Shown here in pieces: positions 17,625 to 28,123 of a DNA stretch of 37,450 nucleotides. Origin of the DNA: Candidatus Pelagibacterales bacterium (GTDB lineage Bacteria; Pseudomonadota; Alphaproteobacteria; TMED109); contig PBIU01000005.1 of assembly GCA_002720535.1 (NCBI GenBank), forward strand, positions 48,385 to 85,834, given 5' to 3'. Numbering within the stretch: the first letter of the stretch is position 1; every line of letters starts with the position of its first letter. The notes under the pieces are model-generated. The model was not told where the DNA came from and did no database searches. It was given only the letters and a program-made list of their open reading frames with translations. The translations under genes and the position numbers were made by a program.

Positions 17625-18320
17625 ATGAAAGTAAAAAATAATAGTAATCAATCAATATTATGTGTAATTGCTCATCCAGATGATGAGGCTTTGGGAGTAG
17701 GCGGCACATTAATTAAGCATATAGATAAAGGTGACGAGGTTAATATTGTTATTTTTTCAATAGGAGAAACTTCTAAAATTAAAAAAAATATTAATCCTGA
17801 TAGAAGACTTGAAAGCGCTGAGAATTGGTCTAAAGAAGTGGGAAGTAATATTTATAGTATTTTGAATTACCCGGATCAAAAACTTGATACAGTTCCAAAA
17901 CTTGAAATTATTCAAACGTTAGAAACGATATTTAAAAAAATAAAACCTGATATAGTTTATACGCATCATGACGGTGACATAAATCATGATCATCAAATAG
18001 TTAGTCATGCGATATTAACTGCTTTGCGACCAATGAATTCTTTTAATTTAAAACCGGAGATAAGAACATTTGAAACAATATCTTCTACGGAACAAGCACC
18101 TAATACTGATAAATATATATTTAAACCTAACTTATATGTAGATATTGAAAATGTATGGGAAAAAAAAATAAAGGCCTTAAAAAATTATAATAATGAATTA
18201 GCTACTTATCCTCATCCTAGGTCTATTAAATCAATAGAAGCGCTCGCTGTTAAAAGAGGCACTGAGTCAGGTTTAAAAAAAGCAGAAGCTTTTTATATTA
18301 TGAGAAAGATTTGGCTATAG
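17625..18320 (+). CDS. PIG-L family deacetylase
   Basis: ILCVIAHPDDEALGVGGTL, YTHHDGDINHDHQIVSHA; GGAGG at 17612-17616 supports ATG 17625. Confidence 0.85.
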   Translation: MKVKNNSNQSILCVIAHPDDEALGVGGTLIKHIDKGDEVNIVIFSIGETSKIKKNINPDRRLESAENWSKEVGSNIYSILNYPDQKLDTVPKLEIIQTLETIFKKIKPDIVYTHHDGDINHDHQIVSHAILTALRPMNSFNLKPEIRTFETISSTEQAPNTDKYIFKPNLYVDIENVWEKKIKALKNYNNELATYPHPRSIKSIEALAVKRGTESGLKKAEAFYIMRKIWL

Positions 18321-18326
18321 CTAATA

Positions 18327-20123
18327 ATGTTTAACTTGCGCAAGATATATTATAAGATATTAGATCTAATATTAATTTATAAGGCCTTAGATGTTGTTTC
18401 TATTAGCAGAACACTATTTTTGATACTTATTATAATATTTGTAATGCTATTTGATGCCTTAAGTATTATGTCTGTAATGCCTTTAGTACAATTTATTCAG
18501 GCAGATCAAAATATTGAGCAGTTTATTGATTCAACAAATTATGGACAATATTTAGTTAACTTTTATAGTTTTTTTACTATTCCTTTAACACTATTAAATT
18601 TATCTATAGTTTTAGTCATATTTGTAATTATGAGACAATTTATGAATATATTTGAAGTTCTGGAGACTGAGAGAACTAGGTTATTAATAGCAAAAGATTT
18701 ATCTATAAATTGTTTTAAAAGTATTATGTTTTCTAAAGCAGAATATATAAGAAGTTTAAAACAAGGACAATTTACAGCATTATGTGAAAGTGAATGTACG
18801 AGGACAAGTTTATTATTTAAAACATTCTTACAATTCATAAGTGCAGGGTTACAAATTTCTGCTTATGCTACAGTTATGTTTTTTGTTGCACCATTTATGA
18901 CTAGTGCTGCTTTATTAATAATAGTATTATTAATTTTTTCATTAATATCTTTTGTTAAGAAAACTCATAAAGCAGGAGAATTAGTGGTTACTCTCAGAAA
19001 AAAATTTTATAATTTTGTAAGTGAAAATTTTTCTTTATGGAGGTTATTTAAATTTGGATCTTTAGTAAATAATGAAATAAATAAGATTAAATATTTGGCA
19101 GAAAATTATGCTGATACTCAACTAAAAATAATCAAATATAGTAATATTTCACGGTTTATTCTAGCTGTTGTTGCAATGTGTCTATGTGTTATATTTTTAA
19201 ATCTATCCGTTAACTATTTTAGTTTTGATTTTGCTAAAATAACCTTATTTTCAATTATATTTATTCGTTTAATACCTTTAGGTACTAGATTAAATGGTTT
19301 AATCAATTCTTTGGTTGCATATGCTCCATCACTTTATGTAATAAATAAAATATTAAATGATTCAATAGAAAATAAAGAAGAATTGATAAAGGGCATTAGA
19401 TTTAAAGGAAATAATACTTCTATAGAGTTTAAAGATGTATGTTTTTCATACTCTAAAAATAAAAATAATAAAATTTTACGTAATATAAATTTGGTGATTC
19501 CTTCTAATAAAGTAACAGCAATAGTTGGTAAATCTGGAGCGGGTAAATCAACATTAATAGATTTATTGCCTAGAATAATTTCTCCTGACTCAGGAGAAAT
19601 TTATATAGGTGGTAAAAATATTAATACTTATTCTTTAGAATCCATTAGAAATAAAATATCTTTTGTCTCTCAAGATACAATCTTATTTGATGGCTCTATA
19701 AAGGCGAATATTAGTTATTACTCTCCTGAATCAAAAAAAGATGATATTATTAAAGCAAGTAAATTATCTGGTGCTCATGAATTTATTAATAAACTACCAA
19801 ATACATATGAATATAATATTGGAGAAAAAGGCCAAAAACTATCAGGAGGTCAAAAGCAAAGATTAATTTTAGCTAGAGCATTTTTATCTAAGTCAAAGAT
19901 TTTAATTTTAGATGAGGCTACTAGTTCTCTTGACCATGTTTCTGAAAAGCACGTGAAGAAAGCTATTAATGAATTTATACATATGAATAATTCAACTATT
20001 ATTATTATAGCTCATAGGCATACAACTATTGAAAATGCAGATTTAATTGTTTATTTGGAAAATGGACAAGTAAAAGATACCGGTAGCCCAAAGACTATAT
20101 TGTCAAAGTATTTAAAAGCATAA
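18327..20123 (+). CDS. ABC exporter, fused TMD-NBD (MsbA/PglK-like)
   Basis: Hydrophobic N-half; Walker A VGKSGAGKST, LSGGQKQRLILARAF signature, Walker B ILILDEATSSLD. Confidence 0.88.
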   Translation: MFNLRKIYYKILDLILIYKALDVVSISRTLFLILIIIFVMLFDALSIMSVMPLVQFIQADQNIEQFIDSTNYGQYLVNFYSFFTIPLTLLNLSIVLVIFVIMRQFMNIFEVLETERTRLLIAKDLSINCFKSIMFSKAEYIRSLKQGQFTALCESECTRTSLLFKTFLQFISAGLQISAYATVMFFVAPFMTSAALLIIVLLIFSLISFVKKTHKAGELVVTLRKKFYNFVSENFSLWRLFKFGSLVNNEINKIKYLAENYADTQLKIIKYSNISRFILAVVAMCLCVIFLNLSVNYFSFDFAKITLFSIIFIRLIPLGTRLNGLINSLVAYAPSLYVINKILNDSIENKEELIKGIRFKGNNTSIEFKDVCFSYSKNKNNKILRNINLVIPSNKVTAIVGKSGAGKSTLIDLLPRIISPDSGEIYIGGKNINTYSLESIRNKISFVSQDTILFDGSIKANISYYSPESKKDDIIKASKLSGAHEFINKLPNTYEYNIGEKGQKLSGGQKQRLILARAFLSKSKILILDEATSSLDHVSEKHVKKAINEFIHMNNSTIIIIAHRHTTIENADLIVYLENGQVKDTGSPKTILSKYLKA

Positions 20124-20153
20124 TGTATTATTAATAAATATATATCTAAAAAA

Positions 20154-21830
20154 GTGAATAATATGGAAAATATATACTATGGGAAATTTATTCCTGGCAA
20201 TATAGAACAATGGAGAATGTATGAAAATGAAGATAATATAATTTGGCTTGCTGGCGATAATCTAGATAAAAAATTTAATCATTTTATTAAATATATTTCT
20301 AAAAATAAAGTTATTAATAATAATATTCTAAAAAAATTTATTCAAGATATTGATGATCACTTTGGATTATTATGTTTTAATAAAAATTGGATATTTGCCT
20401 GTGTAGATTTTACTCGAAGCTATCCTTTATTTTGGAAAAAAATTGAAGGAAAATTTTTATTTTCCCCGCAAGCAATTAATATTTTAGATAAAAATAAGGA
20501 TTTAATAGATGAAGACCAACTTATTGCATTTAGAATGTCTGGTTATACTATTGATAAGGGAAGTCTGTGGAAAAATATTAGGGGTCTTAATGCAGGAGAA
20601 TTTATTTTTATCGAAAATGAAAAAGATTATATAATACAGAATTATTTTTCTTATAGGCCGTGGAAATATGTTAATAAATCATATTCTGAGTTTAAAATTC
20701 AATTAAAATATGAAATAAATAAAATTATAAAAGATACCATAAGTAAGGCTAATGGAAGAACTATAGTAATTCCATTATCTGCAGGTTTAGATTCACGATT
20801 GATAGCATCAGGTTTAAAACATTTTAATTATACTGACGTAAAATGTTTTACTTATGGATTAAAAGATAATTATGAAAGTAAGGCATCTAAAATTATAGCT
20901 AATAAGTTGGGATATGAATGGAAATTTGTAGAAATAAACCAAAAAAAAGCTAAAAATTTTTATTTAAGCCTAAATTATAAAAATTTTATGAATAATAGCC
21001 AAGATGGATGTGCTACATCTACTATCCAAGGTTTATATGCTATAAATAATCTCTTAAAAAATAATTATATAAATATTGATGATGTAGTTATAAATGGAAA
21101 TTCAGGAGATTTTATTTCAGGAGGCCATATACCCAAAAAAAATATTTTAAAAGGTAAAAATATAACTTTATTGTTTGATGAGGTTTTTGAAGAGCACTTC
21201 GAAAAACATTATTCACTTTGGCAAAATTTAAAAAATAAAAAAAATAAAAATATAATTAAGCGCCTACTTTTAAATCAAATTCAAAATAGTATAGAAGAGA
21301 ATGGTATTTATTTAAATACTCATGGAATTGCTGAAACACTAGAATATCAGAATAGACAAACTAAGTATGTTATTAATGCCCAAAGAATTTATGAATTTTA
21401 TAATTTGAAATGGCAACTTCCTTTATGGAATAAATCATTTATAAAATTTTGGGAGAACGTACCTATAGATTTTAAAAAAAATCAAAAGTTGTATAAAGAT
21501 GCTCTTTTAGAATTAAATATGGGAGGAGTTTGGAATGAAGAATATAATGTTAAAAATTATGTATCACCAAAATGGGTAAGAGTATTAAGAGTATTTTTAA
21601 AAGCTTATTTTTTATTTTATGGAAAAAATAAATGGCACAATTTTGAAAAAAAATACTTAGAATATTGGACAGATAATATTTGTGGTCAGAGCATGCTTCC
21701 CTATAAAAATATTATTAAAAGTAAAAATATAAGTAGGCATTATGTTTCTTGGCTTACAATTTTTTCTGAGGATTTAATGTTAAATTCTAATTGGCAACAT
21801 CAAGATAATTATAAAGATTTAGAGATATGA
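20154..21830 (+). CDS. asparagine-synthase-like protein lacking the N-terminal catalytic Cys; possible ATG start at 20163
   Basis: IPLSAGLDSRLIASGL PP-loop; N-terminus MENIYYGKF instead of MCGI…. Confidence 0.75.
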   Translation: MNNMENIYYGKFIPGNIEQWRMYENEDNIIWLAGDNLDKKFNHFIKYISKNKVINNNILKKFIQDIDDHFGLLCFNKNWIFACVDFTRSYPLFWKKIEGKFLFSPQAINILDKNKDLIDEDQLIAFRMSGYTIDKGSLWKNIRGLNAGEFIFIENEKDYIIQNYFSYRPWKYVNKSYSEFKIQLKYEINKIIKDTISKANGRTIVIPLSAGLDSRLIASGLKHFNYTDVKCFTYGLKDNYESKASKIIANKLGYEWKFVEINQKKAKNFYLSLNYKNFMNNSQDGCATSTIQGLYAINNLLKNNYINIDDVVINGNSGDFISGGHIPKKNILKGKNITLLFDEVFEEHFEKHYSLWQNLKNKKNKNIIKRLLLNQIQNSIEENGIYLNTHGIAETLEYQNRQTKYVINAQRIYEFYNLKWQLPLWNKSFIKFWENVPIDFKKNQKLYKDALLELNMGGVWNEEYNVKNYVSPKWVRVLRVFLKAYFLFYGKNKWHNFEKKYLEYWTDNICGQSMLPYKNIIKSKNISRHYVSWLTIFSEDLMLNSNWQHQDNYKDLEI

Positions 21831-23053
21831 ATATTTTATTTGTTACAAGACTCTATTCTGGCTTTGAAAATAGTTTATACAAAAAGCTATGGCAGCCTGA
21901 AGGAGTTCCCACAATCTATAATCTTTTTAATAGATTAAGTATAAATCACAATTTATCTATTATTTTTACGGCAAAAGATTCTGGATCTACATATTCCTCA
22001 AACTGGAAAGAAACTCGGGATAAAAATATTAAATTAAATAACTTTAAAGCTGATATTACAGTACTCTGTGGAACTAAATATTTTTTTAGTTTTATACCTA
22101 GAAAATTAGCAATGGTTATGAGAGATATAAGACAATTATTCCAAATTTTTATGTATGTAAAAAAAATAAAGCCAGATTTAATTTATTGTGATTCAGCTAA
22201 TGTAGTTATTGCATTTGTTTTAACTAAAATTTTTCCTAAAAAACCAATTGTTGTAAGGGTATTAGGGATATGTTCATTTTGGAGATCAATAACTAATAGT
22301 AAGAGAATTGTTCATAGAATATATAAATATGCATTTAAGGGAAAGTTTGCAGCTGTTATAGGGACTCAAGATGGAAGTGGAATAGAATATTGGTTTAAAG
22401 ATACTTTGCATAAAACTATTCCGAGATATGTTTTACTTAATGGAGTGGATAAAGCTCCTAATATAAGGAAATTAAATAAAAAAATTAAGACTATTTTATT
22501 TGTAGGGAGACTAGAAGAATATAAAGGAATTTTTAATTTTTTAAATGCTATTATTCAAATACTTAAAGAAGGTAAACATGAATTAAATATTATTATTATT
22601 GGTGATGGAACTTTGTATGAAAGAGCTATCGGATTATGTCAAGAATCCGGTTTTTTCAATAGCTTTCAATTCTTAAGAAGTATACCTCATAATCAAGTAT
22701 TAAAACATCATACACAATCTGATATATATGTTTCTGCAAATACTGATGGAAATCTTATTAATACTAACCTTGAAGCAATCAGTGCTAATGCATGTATGAT
22801 TATTCCAAAGCCTCAGTATGATAGATTTATAGATATTGAAACATTTAAATTATTAGCTGATGCGGTTAATTATTATGAGGTAAATAATATTAAGGATTTA
22901 AAGTCTAAAATATTATTTTTGTTACAAAATCCAAATAAAATTAATGAGTATAAAAGAAAACTTTCTTCTTATAAATTAAAATTTATTAGAACTTGGAATG
23001 AAAGAATTAATGAGGAAGAAGATATATTAAAAGCAATTGTTATGAAAAAATAG
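21827..23053 (+). CDS. glycosyltransferase, GT4-like
   Basis: TILFVGRLEEYKGIFNFLNAI, YVSANTDGNLINTNLEAISANACMII. Confidence 0.75.
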   Translation: MNILFVTRLYSGFENSLYKKLWQPEGVPTIYNLFNRLSINHNLSIIFTAKDSGSTYSSNWKETRDKNIKLNNFKADITVLCGTKYFFSFIPRKLAMVMRDIRQLFQIFMYVKKIKPDLIYCDSANVVIAFVLTKIFPKKPIVVRVLGICSFWRSITNSKRIVHRIYKYAFKGKFAAVIGTQDGSGIEYWFKDTLHKTIPRYVLLNGVDKAPNIRKLNKKIKTILFVGRLEEYKGIFNFLNAIIQILKEGKHELNIIIIGDGTLYERAIGLCQESGFFNSFQFLRSIPHNQVLKHHTQSDIYVSANTDGNLINTNLEAISANACMIIPKPQYDRFIDIETFKLLADAVNYYEVNNIKDLKSKILFLLQNPNKINEYKRKLSSYKLKFIRTWNERINEEEDILKAIVMKK

Positions 23054-23066
23054 TGAGTAAAATATT

Positions 23067-24896
23067 ATGTGCGGTATATTTGGGTTAATTGGAAATAATA
23101 AAAATAGTTTGGCTGATATTCACAAGCTAGCTAAGTATTCAAAAAGAAGAGGTTCCGACTCTTCTGGAGTATTGCTATTTCAAGATAAGTATTTAGTAGA
23201 GAGGGCTGATTTTAATATATCAAAACTTGTAAAAAAATTAGATATCAATAATCCTGAATTATTTCTTGGAATAGGAAGATTAATTACTAATGATAATGAA
23301 ATGAATCAACCCTTTTTAAGTGATGATATATGTGTTTTCCATAATGGGATTGTAGTAAATGATCATGAAATTTTTGCAGAAGAAAAAATTAAGCGCTTAA
23401 GTTCTCTAGATACAGAAGTTTTCCAAGCGCTGATAAAAAAATATATAAAGAATAACAATTTAAAAGAATTTAAAGAAATATTTTTATCTAAATGTAAGGG
23501 CACATTTTCAGTAGCTATAGCTTTACCAAAATTAGGAAGATTATTACTATTTTCTAATCATGGAAGCTTATATTTAGGGTATAAGGAAAATCTAATAATT
23601 TTTTCTTCAGAAAAACATCATTTATTAAGTCTTCAATGTAAAAATATAATTAACTTAAACAAAAATATTAAGATTATAGATATTCCTAAAGTTAATAATG
23701 AAAAAATTTTATTGAAAGATCATAAAATTAAAAGAAGATTACTTGTTTCTAAAAGAAAATTTTCACATTATAAAGAAAAACTTCTAGATAAAACTAATCC
23801 TCAAGTTCTAAGGTGCAGAAAGTGTGTACTTCCACATACTTTTCCATTTATAAGCTTTAATCAGGAAGGAATATGTAACTATTGCACAAATCATAAAACT
23901 AGGATTGCTTCAAAACCTAAACAGGACTTAGAAAAAATATTAGAGAATTATAGAAAAAAAAGTGGTCCAGATTGTATCGTTCCTTTTTCAGGTGGAAGGG
24001 ATAGTTCATATGCTCTTCATTTAATTGTAAATGAGTTGAATATGAATCCTATTACTTATACATATGATTGGGGTATGACATCGGATATTGGGCGACGAAA
24101 TATTAGTAGAGTATGCTCTCAGCTAGGAGTTGAAAATATTATTGTCTCTGCTGATATAAACAAAAAAAGAAATAATATAAGAAAGAATATTAATGCTTGG
24201 CTAAAAAATCCCCATTTAGGAATGGTAAATATATTTACTGCCGGGGACAAACATTTTTATAAATATATTGAAGATATAAAAAAAGAAACCAACATTAGTC
24301 TTAATTTATGGGGATATAGCCCATTTGAGGTTACACACTTTAAAGCAGGGTTTTTAGGGTATCCTCCAGATTTTCAAACAGCAAGGACCTATACTTATGG
24401 TGCATTAAAACAATTAAGATATCAATTCTTAAGATTAAAAGCTATGTTTAAAAACCCCGCTTATTTTAACCTTTCTTTGTTAGATTCTTTATCAGGGGAA
24501 TATTATCGTAGTTTCAAAAAGAAAGAAGATTATTATTATATATTTGATTATCTTCCATGGGATGAAAAAGTAGTAGATAAAACATTAATCAATGAATATA
24601 AATGGGAGTTAGCTAGAGATACTTCTACTACTTGGAGAATAGGAGATGGTACAGCTGGATTTTATAATTATATATATTATACTATAGCTGGTTTCACGGA
24701 GCATGATACATTTAGAAGTAACCAAGTTAGAGATGGAGTAATATCAAGGGAAGAAGCATTATCATTAGTTGAAATAGAAAATAGGCCTAGATTTGATAAT
24801 ATTGCAGAATACCTAGAAATGTTAGATTTAGATTTTGAAACTGTAATAAATAGAATTAACTCAGTACCAAGGTTATGGTATCAAAATCCTAAATAA
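23067..24896 (+). CDS. class II glutaminase fused to N-acetyl-sugar amidotransferase (PseA/WbpG-like)
   Basis: MCGIFGLIGN (Ntn glutaminase) then LRCRKCVLPHTFPFISFNQEGICNYC…VPFSGGRDSSYALHLI. Confidence 0.8.
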   Translation: MCGIFGLIGNNKNSLADIHKLAKYSKRRGSDSSGVLLFQDKYLVERADFNISKLVKKLDINNPELFLGIGRLITNDNEMNQPFLSDDICVFHNGIVVNDHEIFAEEKIKRLSSLDTEVFQALIKKYIKNNNLKEFKEIFLSKCKGTFSVAIALPKLGRLLLFSNHGSLYLGYKENLIIFSSEKHHLLSLQCKNIINLNKNIKIIDIPKVNNEKILLKDHKIKRRLLVSKRKFSHYKEKLLDKTNPQVLRCRKCVLPHTFPFISFNQEGICNYCTNHKTRIASKPKQDLEKILENYRKKSGPDCIVPFSGGRDSSYALHLIVNELNMNPITYTYDWGMTSDIGRRNISRVCSQLGVENIIVSADINKKRNNIRKNINAWLKNPHLGMVNIFTAGDKHFYKYIEDIKKETNISLNLWGYSPFEVTHFKAGFLGYPPDFQTARTYTYGALKQLRYQFLRLKAMFKNPAYFNLSLLDSLSGEYYRSFKKKEDYYYIFDYLPWDEKVVDKTLINEYKWELARDTSTTWRIGDGTAGFYNYIYYTIAGFTEHDTFRSNQVRDGVISREEALSLVEIENRPRFDNIAEYLEMLDLDFETVINRINSVPRLWYQNPK

Positions 24897-24932
24897 TGCT
24901 AGTTATTGTTAAATTAAAATAGGGAAATAAAT

Positions 24933-25934
24933 TTGGATTTTAATAATAAAAATATATTAATTACCGGAGGAACTGGATCTTTTGGAACTAAATGCGTTGA
25001 AACTCTTTTAAGAGATTATAAACCTAAAAGACTAGTAATCTTTAGTAGAGATGAATTAAAACAATATGAAATGAGTCAAGTCTATTCGGAAGAAAAATTT
25101 TCATGTTTAAGATATTTTTTGGGCGATGTCAGGGATGGGGAAAGAGTAAAAAGAGCATGCGCTAACATTGATATAATTATTCATGCAGCTGCAATGAAAC
25201 ATGTTACTGCATCAGAATATAATCCCACAGAATGTATAGAAACTAATATAAATGGAGCTAAAAATATTATAGATGCATCAATTGAAAATAATATAAAGAA
25301 AGTTATTGCTCTTTCTACAGATAAAGCCGCCAGTCCAATAAATCTGTATGGTGCGACTAAACTGTGTTCAGATAAATTATTTATTGCTGCAAACAATTTG
25401 TCAGGTAAACATAAAACTCGTTTTTCAGTAGTAAGATATGGAAATGTCATAAATTCTAGAGGAAGTGTTATTCCACATTTTAATAAGTTATTGAAAGGTG
25501 GTAAAAAAAAACTGCCATTAACTAATATTAATATGACTCGGTTTGTAATAACCCTGGACCAGGGAGTTCAATTTGTACTAAAGGCATTTACAAATATGAG
25601 CGGAGGTGAAATATTTATTCCTAAAATACCTAGTATGAATATTATAGACTTAGTCACTTGTATGGCAGGAGAAGGGCAGTATAAAGAAGTTGGTATAAGG
25701 CCAGGTGAAAAGTTACATGAGGTTATGATTCCTAGAGAAGAATCTTTGAATTGTATTGAAATGGATGATTATTATATAATCCAACCAATGTTTTCATGGT
25801 GGAACACTGAGCAGTTAAAATTAACAATAGGTAATAATGGAAAAAAGGTTGCCAAATCTTTTGAGTATTCAAGTGACTCAAATACTAATTTCTTAAGTTT
25901 AGATGATATAAAAAGAATTTTAGGTCAAAAATAA
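24933..25934 (+). CDS. pseB: UDP-GlcNAc 4,6-dehydratase (PseB-like), TTG start
   Basis: ILITGGTGSFGTKCVETLL, VIFSRDELKQYEMSQ, AAAMKHVTASEYNPTE, STDKAASPINLYGATK; Pse gene neighbourhood. Confidence 0.8.
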   Translation: MDFNNKNILITGGTGSFGTKCVETLLRDYKPKRLVIFSRDELKQYEMSQVYSEEKFSCLRYFLGDVRDGERVKRACANIDIIIHAAAMKHVTASEYNPTECIETNINGAKNIIDASIENNIKKVIALSTDKAASPINLYGATKLCSDKLFIAANNLSGKHKTRFSVVRYGNVINSRGSVIPHFNKLLKGGKKKLPLTNINMTRFVITLDQGVQFVLKAFTNMSGGEIFIPKIPSMNIIDLVTCMAGEGQYKEVGIRPGEKLHEVMIPREESLNCIEMDDYYIIQPMFSWWNTEQLKLTIGNNGKKVAKSFEYSSDSNTNFLSLDDIKRILGQK

Positions 25935-25967
25935 TATTTTCTTAAATTTTTATCAAAAATTAAATAG

Positions 25968-26948
25968 ATGATGAGATTAGCCATAAGAGTATCTTCTGCG
26001 AGCAGTTCAGGCAGAGGACATTTTGAAAGGTGTTTAGCTATAAGGAGCTATATACCAGAAGGTGTATTTTGGTTTGTAGATTATGAATCAGACTATATAA
26101 AAAATAAAATTTTTAAATCTGATAAAATATTTTATGAAAATGGGAAAAATAAATTTAATATATTAAAAAATAATCTGGAAAAATATTCTATTAATTGTAT
26201 TTTAATTGATAGCTATGCGATTAATAGTAAAGATATTCATAACATAAGTAATAATATACCAATAGTCGTTTTTGATGACCAAAATACTAATACAATAGCT
26301 GACATATTAATATGTCCTCATCCTTTAAATTATAATGATATTCAAGGTAAAAAATATCTTATTGGCCCAAAATATGCACCAATTTCTAATAAATTCAGTT
26401 TTTTTGAAAAAGAAAATAGTAAAGATAAAAAGATTTTAATTTCTTTTGGTGCTTATGATAGTAATGGAATTACATTAAATGTTATTAAGTCAGTTAAAAA
26501 GTTTATTGAAGATAGTAAATATAATTTAAATATAATAATTATTTTAGGAAAGGAATCTCCAATTATTACAAAAGTTCAACATGAAATTCAAAATTTATCT
26601 AATTATAAATTAATACTAGATTGCGATAAAATGGAAAAAATATATAAAAATTGTGATATTGCTATTGGTTCACCAGGTCTATCTTATTTAGAAAGAATGG
26701 CCTCAGGGACACCGAGTATATTGATATCTCAGAATAAATTGCATGATATCTTGATTAATAAATGGGTAGATTTGGGTTGTGGAATAAAAGCTGAAAATTC
26801 TGCTAATTCAATAGAATATACATTAAAAAAATTGATTTTAGATGATAACCTTCACCAGGAATTAATACTTAAGGGTAAAAATACAGTAGATGGCAAAGGT
26901 GCGGAAAGAATTGCAAAAGAAATTATTAATATGGTTAGTATAAAATGA
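25968..26948 (+). CDS. pseG: UDP-sugar hydrolase (PseG-like)
   Basis: RVSSASSSGRGHFERCLAIR, IAIGSPGLSYLERMASGTPSILIS. Confidence 0.78.
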   Translation: MMRLAIRVSSASSSGRGHFERCLAIRSYIPEGVFWFVDYESDYIKNKIFKSDKIFYENGKNKFNILKNNLEKYSINCILIDSYAINSKDIHNISNNIPIVVFDDQNTNTIADILICPHPLNYNDIQGKKYLIGPKYAPISNKFSFFEKENSKDKKILISFGAYDSNGITLNVIKSVKKFIEDSKYNLNIIIILGKESPIITKVQHEIQNLSNYKLILDCDKMEKIYKNCDIAIGSPGLSYLERMASGTPSILISQNKLHDILINKWVDLGCGIKAENSANSIEYTLKKLILDDNLHQELILKGKNTVDGKGAERIAKEIINMVSIK

Positions 26949-28123
26949 TTAAATATCCTTATTCAAAACCTGAGGTAACTAAGTCAGATATTAATGAGGT
27001 AAAAAAGGTATTATTAGGTGGGTATTTGAGCCAAGGAGAAAAAATTCATAAATTTGAATATGAGTTATCAAGATATTTTGATAGTAAAAATGCTATAGTT
27101 TGTAATTCGGGAACAGCAGCATTACATTTAATTTATATGGCTCTAGGAATTGGACCTAAAGCTGGACTCTTAACAACACCTATAACTTTCTTGGCTACTG
27201 CTAATGCAGCAAAAATGTGTAATGCATCAGTATATTTCGCAGATGTAGATCATATATCAGGCCTCTTGACTGCAGATACAATAGAAAAATCTTTAAAAAA
27301 ATATAAAAATAAAATTAAAGTAATTACATTGGTACATTTAGGAGGTAAAATATGCGATTTAGAATCAATATCTAAAGTAGCAAAAAAATATAATTGCTTA
27401 ATTGTAGAAGATGCAAGTCACGCAGCAGGAGCTGAATATTATGATAAAGGTGGAGTTAGTAGTAAGGTAGGAAGTAATAAGTATAGTATTGCAACGGCGT
27501 TTAGTTTTAATGCTATCAAACATGTTGCTATGGGCGAAGGGGGTTGTGTATCAACTAATAATAAAATAATAGCTGATAAAATTAAAAATTTAAGAAGTCA
27601 TGGTATGTTAAGGCAAAAAAATAAATTGCTTTATAAACCTAAAGAACATGCACCTTGGTATTATGAAATGCAAGAGTTAGGTTGGAATTATAGAGCTGAT
27701 GAGACTTCATGTGCATTAGGATTAAGCCAACTTAAAAGATTGCAAAGAGGAATATTTAAAAGGAGAAAAATAGCAAGATATTATTTTAATGAATTAAAAG
27801 ATATAGATTGTATTATTCTACCAGCTAATATTAAAAGTATTAATCAGAGTGTTTGGCATTTATATCCACTACTTATAGATTTTAAAAAAATAGGTATTAG
27901 TCGTAGTCATATGATGAAACAATTATTGAAATATGGAATTCAAACACAAGTTCACTATATACCTTTATTTATGCAACCATATTATAGAAATAGAAATTTT
28001 TTCTTATTTAAAGAATCCATAAAATATTATGATTCTACATTAAGCATCCCTTTATATGTGCAGCTTAATAAAAAAGATATTATTTATATAAGTTCAAAAA
28101 TTAAGAGTGTAATAAATCATTAA
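26945..28123 (+). CDS. pseC: DegT/DnrJ-type aminotransferase (PseC-like)
   Basis: IVCNSGTAALHLIYMAL, VEDASHAAGAEY, ATAFSFNAIKHVAMGEGG. Confidence 0.85.
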   Translation: MIKYPYSKPEVTKSDINEVKKVLLGGYLSQGEKIHKFEYELSRYFDSKNAIVCNSGTAALHLIYMALGIGPKAGLLTTPITFLATANAAKMCNASVYFADVDHISGLLTADTIEKSLKKYKNKIKVITLVHLGGKICDLESISKVAKKYNCLIVEDASHAAGAEYYDKGGVSSKVGSNKYSIATAFSFNAIKHVAMGEGGCVSTNNKIIADKIKNLRSHGMLRQKNKLLYKPKEHAPWYYEMQELGWNYRADETSCALGLSQLKRLQRGIFKRRKIARYYFNELKDIDCIILPANIKSINQSVWHLYPLLIDFKKIGISRSHMMKQLLKYGIQTQVHYIPLFMQPYYRNRNFFLFKESIKYYDSTLSIPLYVQLNKKDIIYISSKIKSVINH

